From Mycobacterium sp. (GTDB lineage: Bacteria > Actinomycetota > Actinomycetes > Mycobacteriales > Mycobacteriaceae), in assembly GCA_018500005.2 (NCBI GenBank), contig JAHBAP020000561.1, positions 1 through 22,945 on the forward strand: DNA of 22,945 nucleotides. Direction: 5' to 3'. The translations under genes and the position numbers were made by a program. The notes below the pieces were generated by a model, which saw only the letters and a list, made by a program, of their open reading frames with translations, ran no database searches and was not told where the DNA came from. The first letter of the stretch is position 1, and every line of letters starts with the position of its first letter. Positions 9,157-18,028 of the stretch are shown piece after piece.

Positions 9157-9918
9157 CTAGGTGATGGTCAGGCCACCGTCGACGACGATGGTCTGACCGG
9201 TGACGTATCCACCGGCGGGCGAGGCCAGCCAGACGGCCGTCGCGGCCAGTTCTGCCGGATCGCCCAGCCGCCCCAGAAGCATGCGGGGCAACACGGTATC
9301 GAAGTAGCCCTGGGGATACTCGTCGGTCATCTCGCTTTGGAAGAAACCCGGCGCCAGTCCGTTGACCCGAATCCCCTTGCGAGCGCCCCATTGCTGGGCC
9401 AGGTCGCGGGTCAAACCAATAAGGCCGGCCTTGGAGGCGCTGTACGCGGCCTGCGGGAGTCCGCCGCTAATGATGCCCAGGACGCTGGCGATGTTGACGA
9501 TCGCACTGCCGGGTTGCATCACCCGGCCGCACGCCTGCGCCATCCAGTAGGAACCGTTGAGGTTGACGTCGATGACTTTCCGGAATTCCTCGGGGGTCTC
9601 CCGGGTGGCAGGCACGGCAGTGGCAACGCCGGCGTTGTTGATCAAGACATCGACGCGGCCGAACTCGGCCATCGCGGTGTCGACGAGTTGCTGGCACTGG
9701 GCGGGGTCGGCCACATCGGTTCGCTGCGTGTGAGCCCGACGACCGGCCCGCTCAACCAGGGCGGCCGTCTGCGCGAGTTGTTCCACCCGGCGGGCGCCCA
9801 GCACCAGATCGGCGCCAGCCTCGGCGAAGGCCTTGGCGAAGGAGACGCCCAGTCCGGAGGAGGCGCCGGTGACGATGACGACCCTGTCATCGAGGCGGAA
9901 AGAGTCGAGCACTGCCAT
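9157..9918 (-). CDS. SDR-family oxidoreductase (FabG-like)
   Basis: A 253-residue classical short-chain dehydrogenase/reductase. It has the nucleotide-binding TGASSGLG motif at 17-24, NNAG at 94-97, structural Asn119, and the catalytic set Ser145, Tyr159 and Lys163 (YSASK). The Asp-less GARR after the second strand suggests NADP(H) preference, an inference. The C-terminal VTGQTIVVDGG is typical of FabG-like members. The family reduces or oxidises carbonyl/hydroxyl groups; substrate cannot be read from sequence, but the neighbours (an acyl-CoA ligase and an acyltransferase) suggest a fatty-acyl or acyl-alcohol intermediate. It is first in a minus-strand operon with the acyltransferase and divergent from the FadD gene. 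The ATG has a weak GAGG about seven bases upstream. Confidence 0.92.
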   Translation of the reverse strand: MAVLDSFRLDDRVVIVTGASSGLGVSFAKAFAEAGADLVLGARRVEQLAQTAALVERAGRRAHTQRTDVADPAQCQQLVDTAMAEFGRVDVLINNAGVATAVPATRETPEEFRKVIDVNLNGSYWMAQACGRVMQPGSAIVNIASVLGIISGGLPQAAYSASKAGLIGLTRDLAQQWGARKGIRVNGLAPGFFQSEMTDEYPQGYFDTVLPRMLLGRLGDPAELAATAVWLASPAGGYVTGQTIVVDGGLTIT

Positions 9919-9966
9919 TGGGGATCCTCAGCAACTGGCGGGACGGGAACATGCTCTCGGACGGTG

Positions 9967-9972
9967 AGATTA
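9967..9972 (-). promoter_or_regulatory. Candidate -10 element for the SDR-acyltransferase operon
   Basis: Read on the minus strand, TAATCT matches TANNNT and would give a transcript start near 9960 and a leader of about 41 bases, long enough to hold the weak GAGG ribosome-binding site. I see no convincing -35 box. The other half of this 141-base divergent region holds the FadD promoter. Confidence 0.35.
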
Positions 9973-10046
9973 GCGGGACGCCCTGCCCCAGCGCGTCGAT
10001 TTTCTGGCAGAGCGGTCAATCACGGCAGTTCCGGGCCCACAGGCGT

Positions 10047-10062
10047 TACAGTCCGGCAGGTG
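10047..10062 (+). promoter_or_regulatory. Leaderless-type promoter of the FadD gene
   Basis: TACAGT at 10047-10052 fits TANNNT and is followed by seven bases and then the GTG start codon at 10060. That spacing puts transcription start on or one base from the GTG, so the message probably has no leader. There is no Shine-Dalgarno sequence in front of the GTG. Confidence 0.5.
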
Positions 10063-11729
10063 AGTTTCAATCTGTCCACGATTTTCTCCACCGTCGCTGC
10101 CACCGTGCCCGATCAAGAAGCCATCGTCTGGCGCGACAAGCGGTACACGTACGCACAAGCGGACGCCCGGATCGACGGCGTCGCGCACTATCTCGTCGAA
10201 CGTGGCCTGGGCTGCCACACCGAACGCGACGCCTTGCAGAATCACCAATCCGGACAGGACCACGTCGGTCTCTACCTGCGCAACGGCAACGAATACCTCG
10301 AGGCGTGGATCGCCGCTCACCGCGCGCGGGTGGCGCCGTTCAACATCAACTCCGCTATGTCGAGCAGGAGTTGATCTACCTGATGACCGACGCCAACGCC
10401 CGCGCTTTGGTGTACGCCGGGGAATTCGCCCCGCAGGTGCAGGCCATCCGGGATCGGTTGCCCAACCTGGAGGTTCTCATCCAGGTCGATGACGGCTCCG
10501 GCAACGCCCTGGCGGAGGGCGCGGTGGACTACGAATCCATCGTCGGCACACCGGAACCCGCCGGCGGTATGCCGACGCCAAGCCCCGACGACCTCTACAT
10601 CCTCTACACCGGCGGCACCACCGGTATGCCCAAGGGCGTGCTGTGGCGACAGCATGATGCCTTCATCTCGGCCATGGGTGGCCGGCCGTTCGGAGCGTCG
10701 AAGGACATGGAGACCTACGACGAACTCATCGCGCAGGTCCGGGAACTCAGAGGGGAACTCAAAGGCTCGCGCTCGATGGTGCTGATTCCGCCGTTGATGC
10801 ATGGCGCTGCCCAATGGGGGGCGTTCAACGTGATCAGCACGGGCGGCTTGATCGCCATCCCCGACGATGTGGTCCGCTTCGACGCCGACGCCGTGCTGCA
10901 CTTGAGCGAACGGGAGCAAATCTACATGCTGCCGGTGGTCGGCGACGTCATGGTCCGGCCACTGCTCGACGCGATGGCGAAGACCGACTACGACCTGTCC
11001 GCGCTTTTTGCCTTCAGCAATGGCGGCGCCCCGCTGTCACCGACGGTGCGCGAACAGCTATTGGAGGCTCTTCCGCATGTGATGATCCTGGACTCCGTCG
11101 GCTCCTCGGAGTCCGGCGTCCTGCTGGCGACGATCTCGTCGAAAGACATTGATGCACCGAGGGATACCGCGACCTTCACTCCGGAAGAGGGCACCGGCGT
11201 CGTCTCCGCGGACTGCACGACGGCGTTGAAACCCGGTGAGGGAGAGGGTTTTCTGGCGCGGCGGGGCTACGCGCCGTTGGGGTATCTCGGCGATGCCGAG
11301 AAGACCGCCCGTACCTTCCCGACCATCGACGGTGCGCGGTGGTCGGTACCGGGTGACCGTGCCGAGTTCCTGGCCGACGGCCGGATCAAACTGCTGGGCC
11401 GGGACTCGGTGACCATCAATTCCGGCGGGGAGAAGATCTTCGCCGAGGAGGTCGAGCGTGCGGTGGCCAGCCATCCCGCGGTGTACGACGTGGTCGTCGC
11501 GGGGCGTCCGTCGGAGCGCTGGGGCAACGAGGTGGTCGCGATCGTGCAGTTCGCCGAGGGCAAGTCGGCCACCGACGCCGAACTGGCCGAGGCGTGCAAC
11601 AACTACATCGCCAAGTACAAGATCCCGAAGGCCTTCATCCGCGTCGACAAGGTGCTTCGTTCACCGTCGGGTAAGGCCGACTACCGCTGGGCGAAGGAGG
11701 TCGCGGCCAAGGGCGCCGTGCCGGCCTAG
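10060..11729 (+). pseudogene. FadD-type acyl-CoA synthetase interrupted by a one-base frameshift
   Basis: The gene encodes an ANL-family ligase that activates a carboxylic acid with ATP and CoA. Translation from GTG 10060 gives VSFNLSTIFSTVAATVPDQ and proceeds normally to PFNIN, then hits a TGA at about 10372. The homologous reading continues in another frame from RYVEQELIYLM onward to the TAG at 11727-11729. Family members read FN[V/I]NYRYVEEEL here, so a single A is missing from the Tyr codon between 10351 and 10352. The downstream part is intact: YTGGTTGMPKGVLW (phosphate-binding loop), SVGSSESG, WSVPGDRAEF, NSGGEKIFAEEVE and the C-terminal SPSGKADYRW with the adenylation Lys. Restoring one base would give about 556 residues, normal for the family. 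It is either a recent pseudogene or a sequencing error; the remainder shows no decay, which favours a very recent or artefactual change. Confidence 0.88.
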
Positions 11730-11748
11730 CACTGCCAGGGTCCGCGAC

Positions 11749-11763
11749 TAGGCTGGGCTCATG
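11749..11763 (+). promoter_or_regulatory. Leaderless-type promoter of the F420-family gene
   Basis: TAGGCT at 11749-11754 matches TANNNT and is followed by exactly six bases and the ATG at 11761, so the predicted first transcribed base is the A of the start codon. No Shine-Dalgarno sequence is present. It lies in the 31 bases after the FadD stop, which would let this gene and possibly ilvA be expressed separately from FadD. Confidence 0.55.
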
Positions 11764-12198
11764 CCACTGACCGGAGAATATGAACCCAGCACCTCGGACT
11801 GGGCCCGCGAGAACGCCGAGCTGTACATGGCCTCCGGCGGAAAAGACGGCACCGAACTCAAGGGCAAACCGGTCATCCTGCTGACCACTATCGGCGCCAA
11901 GACCGGAAAGATCCGCAAGACCCCGCTCATGCGGGTCGAGAACGGCGGCGAGTATGCCGTGGTGGCCTCGCTGGGCGGGGCGCCGAAGAACCCGGTCTGG
12001 TACTACAACATCAAGAAGACACCGCGGGTGGAACTGCAGGATGGCACGACGACCGGCGACTACGAGGCGCGCGAAGTCTTCGGCGACGAGAAGGCCACCT
12101 GGTGGCGGCGTGCGGTCGAGGTCTGGCCCGACTACGCCGACTACCAAGCCAAGACCGATCGTGAAATCCCCGTATTCGTGCTGACCCCGATTCATTGA
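11761..12198 (+). CDS. Deazaflavin (F420)-dependent oxidoreductase, Ddn/Rv1558 family
   Basis: A 145-residue protein of the Ddn-type family, split-barrel proteins that bind the deazaflavin cofactor F420 and in some members reduce quinones or nitro compounds. Recognisable segments are [20 protein letters not shown] (the phosphate-contact region with its GAKTG-RKTPL motif), [36 protein letters not shown], and the terminal [12 protein letters not shown]. Its position directly before ilvA is the same as that of Rv1558 in M. tuberculosis, as I recall that map. There is no signal peptide; the N-terminal [19 protein letters not shown] helix is usual for the group. The natural substrate is unknown; F420 dependence is a family inference. 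Confidence 0.9.
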   Translation: MPLTGEYEPSTSDWARENAELYMASGGKDGTELKGKPVILLTTIGAKTGKIRKTPLMRVENGGEYAVVASLGGAPKNPVWYYNIKKTPRVELQDGTTTGDYEAREVFGDEKATWWRRAVEVWPDYADYQAKTDREIPVFVLTPIH

Positions 12199-12215
12199 TT
12201 TCCGCAGCCCGGTGG

Positions 12216-12230
12216 CACCATTGACCGGTG
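12216..12230 (+). promoter_or_regulatory. Weak leaderless-type -10 element before ilvA
   Basis: CACCAT at 12216-12221 lies six bases before the GTG start of ilvA. It keeps the A at position two and T at position six of TANNNT but not the first T. No Shine-Dalgarno sequence precedes the GTG. The gene may instead be read through from the F420-family gene 29 bases upstream. Confidence 0.25.
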
Positions 12231-13508
12231 TCCGCTGACCTGAGCCAGGCCCGTTTGTCGCCGCCCATCGAGGCGGCCGATATCGACGATGCTGCCCGGC
12301 GGATTTCGGATGTGGTGGCTTGCACCCCGCTGCAGTTCAGCGACAGGCTGTCGGCTATCACCGGCGCCGAGGTCTACCTGAAGCGTGAAGACCTGCAAAG
12401 CGTCCGGTCCTACAAGCTGCGCGGCGCCTACAACCTGCTGATGCAGCTCAGCGATGAGGAATTGCGTGACGGGGTGGTCTGCTCCTCGGCCGGCAACCAC
12501 GCCCAGGGGTTCGCCCTGGCCTGCCGGCACATGAAGGTCCACGGCAGGGTCTATGTGCCGGCGAAAACACCGCGACAGAAGCGGGACCGGATCAGCTACC
12601 ACGGCGGCGAGTTCATCGAGGTGATCGTCGGCGGCGCCACCTACGACGCAGCCGCCGACGCCGCGCGGGAGGATGTCGAGCGCACCGGTGCGACTCTGGT
12701 GCCGCCATATGACGATCCCCGAACGATGGCCGGCCAGGGGACCATCGCTGTGGAGATCCTCGACCAGCTCGAGGCCGAGCCGGACCTGGTGATCGTCGGC
12801 GTCGGCGGGGGCGGCTGCATCGCGGGCATCACCACCTATCTTGCCGAGCGGACCTCGAGCACTTCGGTACTCGGCGTCGAACCGGCCGGCGCCGCCTCGA
12901 TGATCGCGGCATTAGCCGCCGGTGGCCCGGTGACCCTCGATCACGTCGACCAGTTCGTCGACGGGGCGGCCGTCAAGCGCGCCGGGACGCTGACCTATCA
13001 GGCGCTCGCGGCGGCGGGCGATATGGTCGCGGTGACCACCGTCGACGAGGGCGCGGTGTGCACCGCGATGCTCGACCTTTACCAGAACGAAGGCATCATC
13101 GCCGAACCCGCCGGAGCGCTGTCGGTGGCCGGGTTACTGGAAGCCGATGTGGCGCCTGGGTCGACCGTGGTGTGCCTGATCTCCGGCGGAAACAATGACG
13201 TTTCCCGCTACGGCGAGGTTCTCGAGCGCTCACTCGTACATAAGGGACTAAAGCACTACTTCCTGGTGGACTTTCCGCAGGAGCCCGGCGCGCTGCGCAG
13301 GTTCCTCGACGAAGTGCTCGGACCGGGCGACGACATCACCCTCTTCGAATACGTCAAACGCAACAACCGGGAGACCGGTGAAGCGCTGGTCGGCGTCGAG
13401 TTGGGTTCGGCCGCAGACTATGACGGGCTGCGTGCCAGGATGGCGTCCTCCGGTCTCCATGTCGAGGCGCTCGAGCCCGGCTCGCCGGCCTACCGCTACC
13501 TCACCTAG
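12228..13508 (+). CDS. ilvA: Threonine dehydratase (threonine ammonia-lyase), isoleucine pathway
   Basis: A 426-residue PLP-dependent enzyme converting L-threonine to 2-oxobutanoate and ammonia, the first step towards isoleucine. The PLP lysine is Lys63 in VRSYKLRGAYN; SSAGNHAQGFA binds substrate carboxylate, and the glycine-rich VGGGGCIAG (about 192-200) holds the cofactor phosphate. The catalytic part ends near residue 325; the tail from about 335 (KHYFLVDFPQEPGALRRFL to the end) is a single ACT-like regulatory domain, as in the shorter ilvA type, and probably senses isoleucine. The GTG start fits the position just after the F420-family gene. The gene converges on an unknown reading frame with only seven bases between the stops. 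No frameshift or motif loss was seen. Confidence 0.96.
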   Translation: MSADLSQARLSPPIEAADIDDAARRISDVVACTPLQFSDRLSAITGAEVYLKREDLQSVRSYKLRGAYNLLMQLSDEELRDGVVCSSAGNHAQGFALACRHMKVHGRVYVPAKTPRQKRDRISYHGGEFIEVIVGGATYDAAADAAREDVERTGATLVPPYDDPRTMAGQGTIAVEILDQLEAEPDLVIVGVGGGGCIAGITTYLAERTSSTSVLGVEPAGAASMIAALAAGGPVTLDHVDQFVDGAAVKRAGTLTYQALAAAGDMVAVTTVDEGAVCTAMLDLYQNEGIIAEPAGALSVAGLLEADVAPGSTVVCLISGGNNDVSRYGEVLERSLVHKGLKHYFLVDFPQEPGALRRFLDEVLGPGDDITLFEYVKRNNRETGEALVGVELGSAADYDGLRARMASSGLHVEALEPGSPAYRYLT

Positions 13509-13515
13509 GTCTTCC

Positions 13516-13941
13516 TCAGATCGGGACGATCGCCGCGTCGTTGGCCCGGAACACCGGCTCGATCGGGACGCCGATCCGAGCCGCCGCCTTGGTCAGCACG
13601 ACGCCCCAGCGGCGGTCTTCGGCGGATAGCCCATCGCGGCCCGGCCGGCTCAGCAACATCGCCACCGAGGTGCCCGCGTCGAGGTCCGCGAGCAGGACTT
13701 CCAGACCGACCATGAGGTCCTCGACGAGGCCGCGGTGCGGGGCGGCTCCGACCGCGACCTGGCTGAGGACCTTGGTCATGCAGCGATCCGGACCGACGAA
13801 GCCGAGCCACAGCAGCCGCTCGTCAAAGCCCAACGGCCCCATAAGAGCTCGCCAGCGCTGCAACATGTCGCCGGCGCTGTGGATCGGGTCGGTGGCGGTT
13901 TCGATGGAGGGTATCGAGGGTGGCGAGGAAGGTTGAGTCAT
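13516..13941 (-). CDS. Uncharacterised actinobacterial protein downstream of treZ
   Basis: A 141-residue soluble protein I cannot name. The first 20 residues are Ser/Pro/Thr rich, and no signal peptide or membrane helix is seen. The core reads LLWLGFVGPDRCMTKVLSQV, then GLVEDLMVGLEVLLADLDAGTSVAMLLSRPG, then LSAEDRRWGVVLTKAAARIGVPIEPVFRANDAAIVPI. The LLSRPGRDGLSAEDRRW segment followed by a helix and a GVP strand resembles short actinobacterial hypothetical proteins I have seen before, whose function is not known. It lies 39 bases after treZ on the same strand with no evident promoter, so it is probably the last gene of the treX-treY-treZ transcript. That position hints at, but does not show, a link with maltooligosaccharide metabolism. 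Confidence 0.7.
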   Translation of the reverse strand: MTQPSSPPSIPSIETATDPIHSAGDMLQRWRALMGPLGFDERLLWLGFVGPDRCMTKVLSQVAVGAAPHRGLVEDLMVGLEVLLADLDAGTSVAMLLSRPGRDGLSAEDRRWGVVLTKAAARIGVPIEPVFRANDAAIVPI

Positions 13942-13980
13942 GCGCCCGATGATGGTCGTTGGGGCGTCTGCGCGGTTACC

Positions 13981-15708
13981 TCAATCCACAGGCATGCGCA
14001 CCACCGCCACGGAGTGGCCGGGCAGGAGGGTGGCGTCGTCGCCGACTTCCGGGCCGCCCCACTCCAGCAGGGTTTGTCCGGCCACGCCGAGCGCGACCGG
14101 TTCTGTTCCGAGGTTGCAGGCGATGGCGATCCGGCCGCGGCGCATGACGATCCAGCGATGCTCCTCGTCGACGTCGACGCTCAGATGGGCAAGCCAAGGG
14201 TCGGCCATGTCTGGTTCGCGGCGACGCAGTCGGATCAGTCCGCGGTAGAAACTGAGCAGGTCGGCGTGACCGGGGTCGTCGGGCTCGGTCCAGTCGAGTT
14301 TGGAGCAAAGGAAGGTTTCAAGGTCCTGCGGGTCGGGCACCGAGTCGGCGTCCCAGCCGTGCTCGGCGAACTCGGCTTTGCGGCCCTGCGCTGTCGCCCT
14401 GGCCAACTCCGGCTCGGGATGGGAACTGAAGAACTGGAATGGTCTGCTGGATCCCCATTCCTCGCCCATGAAAAGCATTGCGGTATAGGGCGATCCGAGT
14501 GCCAGCGCCGCCTTGATGGCCAATTGGCCGGGGTCGAGGTTCCGGCCTGGACGATCCCCGACCGCCCGATTGCCGACCTGGTCGTGGGTACATGTGTAGG
14601 CCAGCAGTCGGGTCGCTGGAATGAGCGCAGTGTCCAGTGGTCGTCCGTGCCGGCGGCCCCGGAAGGTCGAGTAGGTGCCGGCGTGGAAGTACCCGTTGCG
14701 CAGTGTGCTAGCCAGTGTGGCCATCGAGCCGAAATCGCAGTAGTAGCCTTGCCGTTCACCGGACACCGCCGTATGGATCGCGTGGTGGATGTCATCGTCC
14801 CACTGGGCCGTCATCCCGTAGCCGCCATGGTCGCGAGGTGTGATCAACTTGGGGTCGTTGAGGTCGCTCTCGGCGATCAGTGACAGCGGACGGCCGAGAT
14901 CCGCGGATAGTGCGTCGGTCTCGGCGGCCAATTCCTCCAAGATATGAATCGCGGTGTTGTCCACGAGGGCGTGCACCGCGTCCAAACGCAGTCCGTCGGC
15001 GTGAAAATCGCGCATCCAGCGCAGCGCGCAGTCGATGATGTAGCGGCGCACCTCGTCGGCCCCGGGCCCGGAGAGGTTGACCCCGTCGCCCCAGGTGTTC
15101 GCGACCGGCGACAGGTACGGGCCGAAGCGCGGCAGATAGTTTCCGGACGGCCCGAAGTGGTTGAACACCGCGTCGATGAGCACGCCCAGGCCGCGGGCGT
15201 GGCAGGCATCCACCAGTCGCACCAACCCGTCCGGCCCGCCGTAGGGTTCGTGGACCGCGAACCACAGCACCCCGTCGTAACCCCAGCCGTGGGTGCCGTT
15301 GAACGCGTTGATCGGCATGAGTTCGATGAAGTCCGTCCCGAGATCGACCAGATAGTCCAGCTTGGCGATGGCTGAATCGAAGGTGCCCTCGGGTGTGAAG
15401 GTGCCGATATGCAGTTCATAGATGACGGCGCCCTCGACCGAGCGGCCGGACCAGGCGGTATCGGTCCACGCCGCGGTACGGGGATCCCAGAGTTGGGAGC
15501 GCTGGTGGACGCCGTCGGGCTGGCGGGCCGAGCGCGGGTCGGGCAGGACCTCGGGGTCGTCGTCGAGAAGGAAGCCGTACCGGGCGTCGGGTGCGCAGTC
15601 CACCGCGGCTCGCCACCAGCCCCCGTCGTGGGTCATCGGGTGTGCGTTGCCCTCGACGTCGAGGCGCACCGTGGCGGGCAGCGGTGCCCAGACCTCGAAG
15701 TCAGCCAT
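13981..15708 (-). CDS. treZ: Maltooligosyltrehalose trehalohydrolase (TreZ)
   Basis: A 575-residue GH13 enzyme that hydrolyses the linkage next to the trehalose unit of maltooligosyltrehalose, releasing free trehalose. An N-terminal immunoglobulin-like domain (about 1-95, FEVWAPLPATVRLDVEG) precedes the barrel. The four GH13 regions are visible: DAVFNHFGP, GLRLDAVHAL with nucleophile Asp243, IAESD with acid/base Glu280, and CTHDQVGN. GWGYDGVLWFAVHEPYGGP is a TreZ mark, as is LFMGEEWGSSRPFQFF near residue 420. Its ATG lies eight bases inside the end of treY, showing tight coupling. Mycobacterial length is normal. It is the last of the three trehalose genes, with an unknown small gene 39 bases downstream. 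Confidence 0.97.
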   Translation of the reverse strand: MADFEVWAPLPATVRLDVEGNAHPMTHDGGWWRAAVDCAPDARYGFLLDDDPEVLPDPRSARQPDGVHQRSQLWDPRTAAWTDTAWSGRSVEGAVIYELHIGTFTPEGTFDSAIAKLDYLVDLGTDFIELMPINAFNGTHGWGYDGVLWFAVHEPYGGPDGLVRLVDACHARGLGVLIDAVFNHFGPSGNYLPRFGPYLSPVANTWGDGVNLSGPGADEVRRYIIDCALRWMRDFHADGLRLDAVHALVDNTAIHILEELAAETDALSADLGRPLSLIAESDLNDPKLITPRDHGGYGMTAQWDDDIHHAIHTAVSGERQGYYCDFGSMATLASTLRNGYFHAGTYSTFRGRRHGRPLDTALIPATRLLAYTCTHDQVGNRAVGDRPGRNLDPGQLAIKAALALGSPYTAMLFMGEEWGSSRPFQFFSSHPEPELARATAQGRKAEFAEHGWDADSVPDPQDLETFLCSKLDWTEPDDPGHADLLSFYRGLIRLRRREPDMADPWLAHLSVDVDEEHRWIVMRRGRIAIACNLGTEPVALGVAGQTLLEWGGPEVGDDATLLPGHSVAVVRMPVD

Positions 15709-18013
15709 CGGCGCGCGTCAGCAGGGCTATCGGCAGATCTGCGAACAGTTCGACGGCCGCCGCCGATCCGGCGAACCGGCGGCCGGTGATTCGGTCCGTC
15801 CACGACCCCGCCGGCAGATCGATCACCGTTGCACCCCAGCCGGTTTCGGAGAGCCGGACGGTCCAGCGAGAGACCGCGACCAGCACGTCTTCGCCGCGGA
15901 TGAAGGAGAGGACGTGCTCGGCGGCCGGCCCGCTGGCCAGGACCGGTCGATAGCCGCCCGCCAGGAAGGTGTGCGGCCGGTCCCGGCGCACGGCGAGGGC
16001 CGCTGTCACCACGCGCAATTTCGGGTGCTTGTTGCGTCGCAGTACCGAGCGCAGGTTGCGGTAGTCGACCGGCCGGCGGTTGTCGGGGTCGACGAGGCTG
16101 TCCTCCCAGATCTCGGTGCCCTGGTAAAGATCCGGGATGCCCGGAACCGTCAACGCCAGCAACTTCTGACCGAGAGCGTCGCTGTGCGCGTGCGGATTCA
16201 GTTGGGCGACCAATTCGGACATGCCTGCCGCGGTAGGGCCGTCCAGGACGGCGTCAAGCCAGGCGTGCACGGCCGACTCGAACTGCCGGTCCGGGTCGGT
16301 CCACGAGGTGCGAAGGCCGGCTTCGCGGATCGCCTTCTCGGCATAGCGGTGCAGTCGGTCCCGCAGGGCGGAATCGGGGCCGCCCTGTTCGGGCCAGACG
16401 CCGAAGATGTTCTGCCACAAAAATAGTCCGGTCTGAAGATCGGGGGAGGGAACGCTGGATTCCCACCGCGAGACCAGCTCCGACCATAGCCCGGCGACCT
16501 GGGACAGCACCCCGATACGGGCGCGCACATCTTCACCCCGTTTGGTGTCGTGGGTGGACAACGTGGTCATGGTTTGCGGCCAGAATGCGGCCCGTACAGC
16601 CGAACTGTGGTGAAACTCCGCGGCGCAGACCCCGAACCTGTCCGGGTTTCCGCCGACCTCGTTGAGCGAGACCAGTCGGGCGTCGCGGTAGAGGTAACAG
16701 TCCTCCACTGCCTTGGCGGTCATGGCGACGCATAGCTGCTGAAGCCGCGCCGCCGGTTCCGGGTGGATGGCTGCGGCCGCGATAAGCGCAAGCGGCTCAA
16801 CGAGTTCGGTTTGGGCCTCCGCGGTCGCGGCCAGTGCCGTACTGAGCACCTGAGACAGCACCGGGTAATCGCAGCGGTACACCCCGATATTGGACAGCAG
16901 TGCGGCAACCGCCGCGGGCAGTAACGGGTGGCTGGTGCCGGTGGCGTGTTCGATGGTCCGGCAGACCCTGGCTAACTCACTCCCGAGCGTTTCGACCACT
17001 GTGTGAATCGTCAACTGCCGTAACGACTCTTGGGCATCCGGGTAGGAGTATCCGGCAGACTTTGCCAGGGCGGTGAGCGTCTGTAAACCGGCCGGGTCCA
17101 GGAACACCCCGCCGACCTCGCGCAGGACGTCGTAGCCGGTGGTGCCCTGGACCGGCAGACCGGGCTCAAGTGGCTCGCCGGGGGACAGGATCTTCTCGAT
17201 GACGATCCAGGCACGGGGCCCGAGCAGATCCCGCAACCGGTGCAGGTAGCCGACCGGGTCGGTGAGGCCGTCGGGGTGATCGATCCGAAGTCCGTCGACG
17301 AGTCCCTCGGCGAACCAGCGGGCGACCTCGGCGTGCGTCGTTTCGAAGACGGCCGAATCCTCCTGGCGCAGGGCGGCCAATGAGGTGATCGCGAAGAATC
17401 GTCGGTATCCGCAAACCCCGGCGCGCCAGTCCGCCAGTCGGTAGTGCTGCCGATCGTGCACCACCCTTGCGCCCGCACCGTCGTCAGCGGTGCCGGGGGC
17501 GACCGGGAGCGCCTTCCCGTACAACCGCAGCACTCTGCTGTTGGGGGGCCCGTCGAGGGTGAGTCGGTCGAGATCCTCGGCTGCACCCAGTATTGGCAGG
17601 ATGATCCGGCCCTGCGGATCCGCCGCCCAGTCGATGTCGAAGAAATCCGCGAACCGGGACCCCCGACCGAGCCGCAACACGTCCCACCACCATGGGTTGT
17701 TCTCAGGGTGATCGACACCGACGTGATTGGGCACGATGTCGATCACCAGCCCCATCCCGCGTGCCCGGGCGCTCTCCGACAGCGCCGTCAAACCATCTGG
17801 GCCGCCGAGCGCCGCGGAGACGGTGGTTGGGTCGGTGACGTCGTAGCCGTGTTCCGAGTCGGGGGCCGCGGTCAGGACGGGGGACAGGTAGAGGTGGCTG
17901 ACGCCGAGGTCGGCGAGGTAGTCGACCACGCTCCGGGCGTCGGCGAAGGTGAATCTCGCACCCAGTTGCAGCCGGTAGGTCGACAGCACCGGATGGCGCA
18001 CGGGCAACGGCAT
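15701..18013 (-). CDS. treY: Maltooligosyl trehalose synthase (TreY)
   Basis: A 770-residue GH13 intramolecular transglucosylase that turns the reducing-end alpha-1,4 bond of a maltooligosaccharide into the alpha,alpha-1,1 bond of trehalose. The start shows the family's STYRLQLGARFTFADA strand and YLADLGVSHLYLSPVL. Catalytic regions are DIVPNHVGVDHPENNPWWWD, GLRIDHPDGL with Asp245, VIEKILSPGE with the acid/base Glu near 276, and STHDTKRGEDVRARI. The long inserted helical region before the last motif (about 290-470) is normal for TreY. The gene starts 15 bases after treX ends and overlaps treZ by eight bases, so all three are on one message. All key residues are present. Confidence 0.97.
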   Translation of the reverse strand: MPLPVRHPVLSTYRLQLGARFTFADARSVVDYLADLGVSHLYLSPVLTAAPDSEHGYDVTDPTTVSAALGGPDGLTALSESARARGMGLVIDIVPNHVGVDHPENNPWWWDVLRLGRGSRFADFFDIDWAADPQGRIILPILGAAEDLDRLTLDGPPNSRVLRLYGKALPVAPGTADDGAGARVVHDRQHYRLADWRAGVCGYRRFFAITSLAALRQEDSAVFETTHAEVARWFAEGLVDGLRIDHPDGLTDPVGYLHRLRDLLGPRAWIVIEKILSPGEPLEPGLPVQGTTGYDVLREVGGVFLDPAGLQTLTALAKSAGYSYPDAQESLRQLTIHTVVETLGSELARVCRTIEHATGTSHPLLPAAVAALLSNIGVYRCDYPVLSQVLSTALAATAEAQTELVEPLALIAAAAIHPEPAARLQQLCVAMTAKAVEDCYLYRDARLVSLNEVGGNPDRFGVCAAEFHHSSAVRAAFWPQTMTTLSTHDTKRGEDVRARIGVLSQVAGLWSELVSRWESSVPSPDLQTGLFLWQNIFGVWPEQGGPDSALRDRLHRYAEKAIREAGLRTSWTDPDRQFESAVHAWLDAVLDGPTAAGMSELVAQLNPHAHSDALGQKLLALTVPGIPDLYQGTEIWEDSLVDPDNRRPVDYRNLRSVLRRNKHPKLRVVTAALAVRRDRPHTFLAGGYRPVLASGPAAEHVLSFIRGEDVLVAVSRWTVRLSETGWGATVIDLPAGSWTDRITGRRFAGSAAAVELFADLPIALLTRADG

Positions 18014-18028
18014 AGCTGCCTGTTCCCG

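Noticed and set aside
9128..9391. Upstream extension of the acyltransferase to ATG 9391
   Set aside because: The added 88 residues are Arg-rich and unlike the family, overlap the SDR gene, and the GTG at 9127 has a GGAGG site four bases upstream.
9154..10059. Long plus-strand frame running into the FadD start, suggesting an N-terminal extension of about 300 residues
   Set aside because: That part is the antisense of the SDR gene; homology to acyl-CoA ligases begins only at the GTG at 10060.
13735..14883. A 382-codon plus-strand frame opposite treZ
   Set aside because: Shadow of treZ, whose active-site motifs are all on the other strand.
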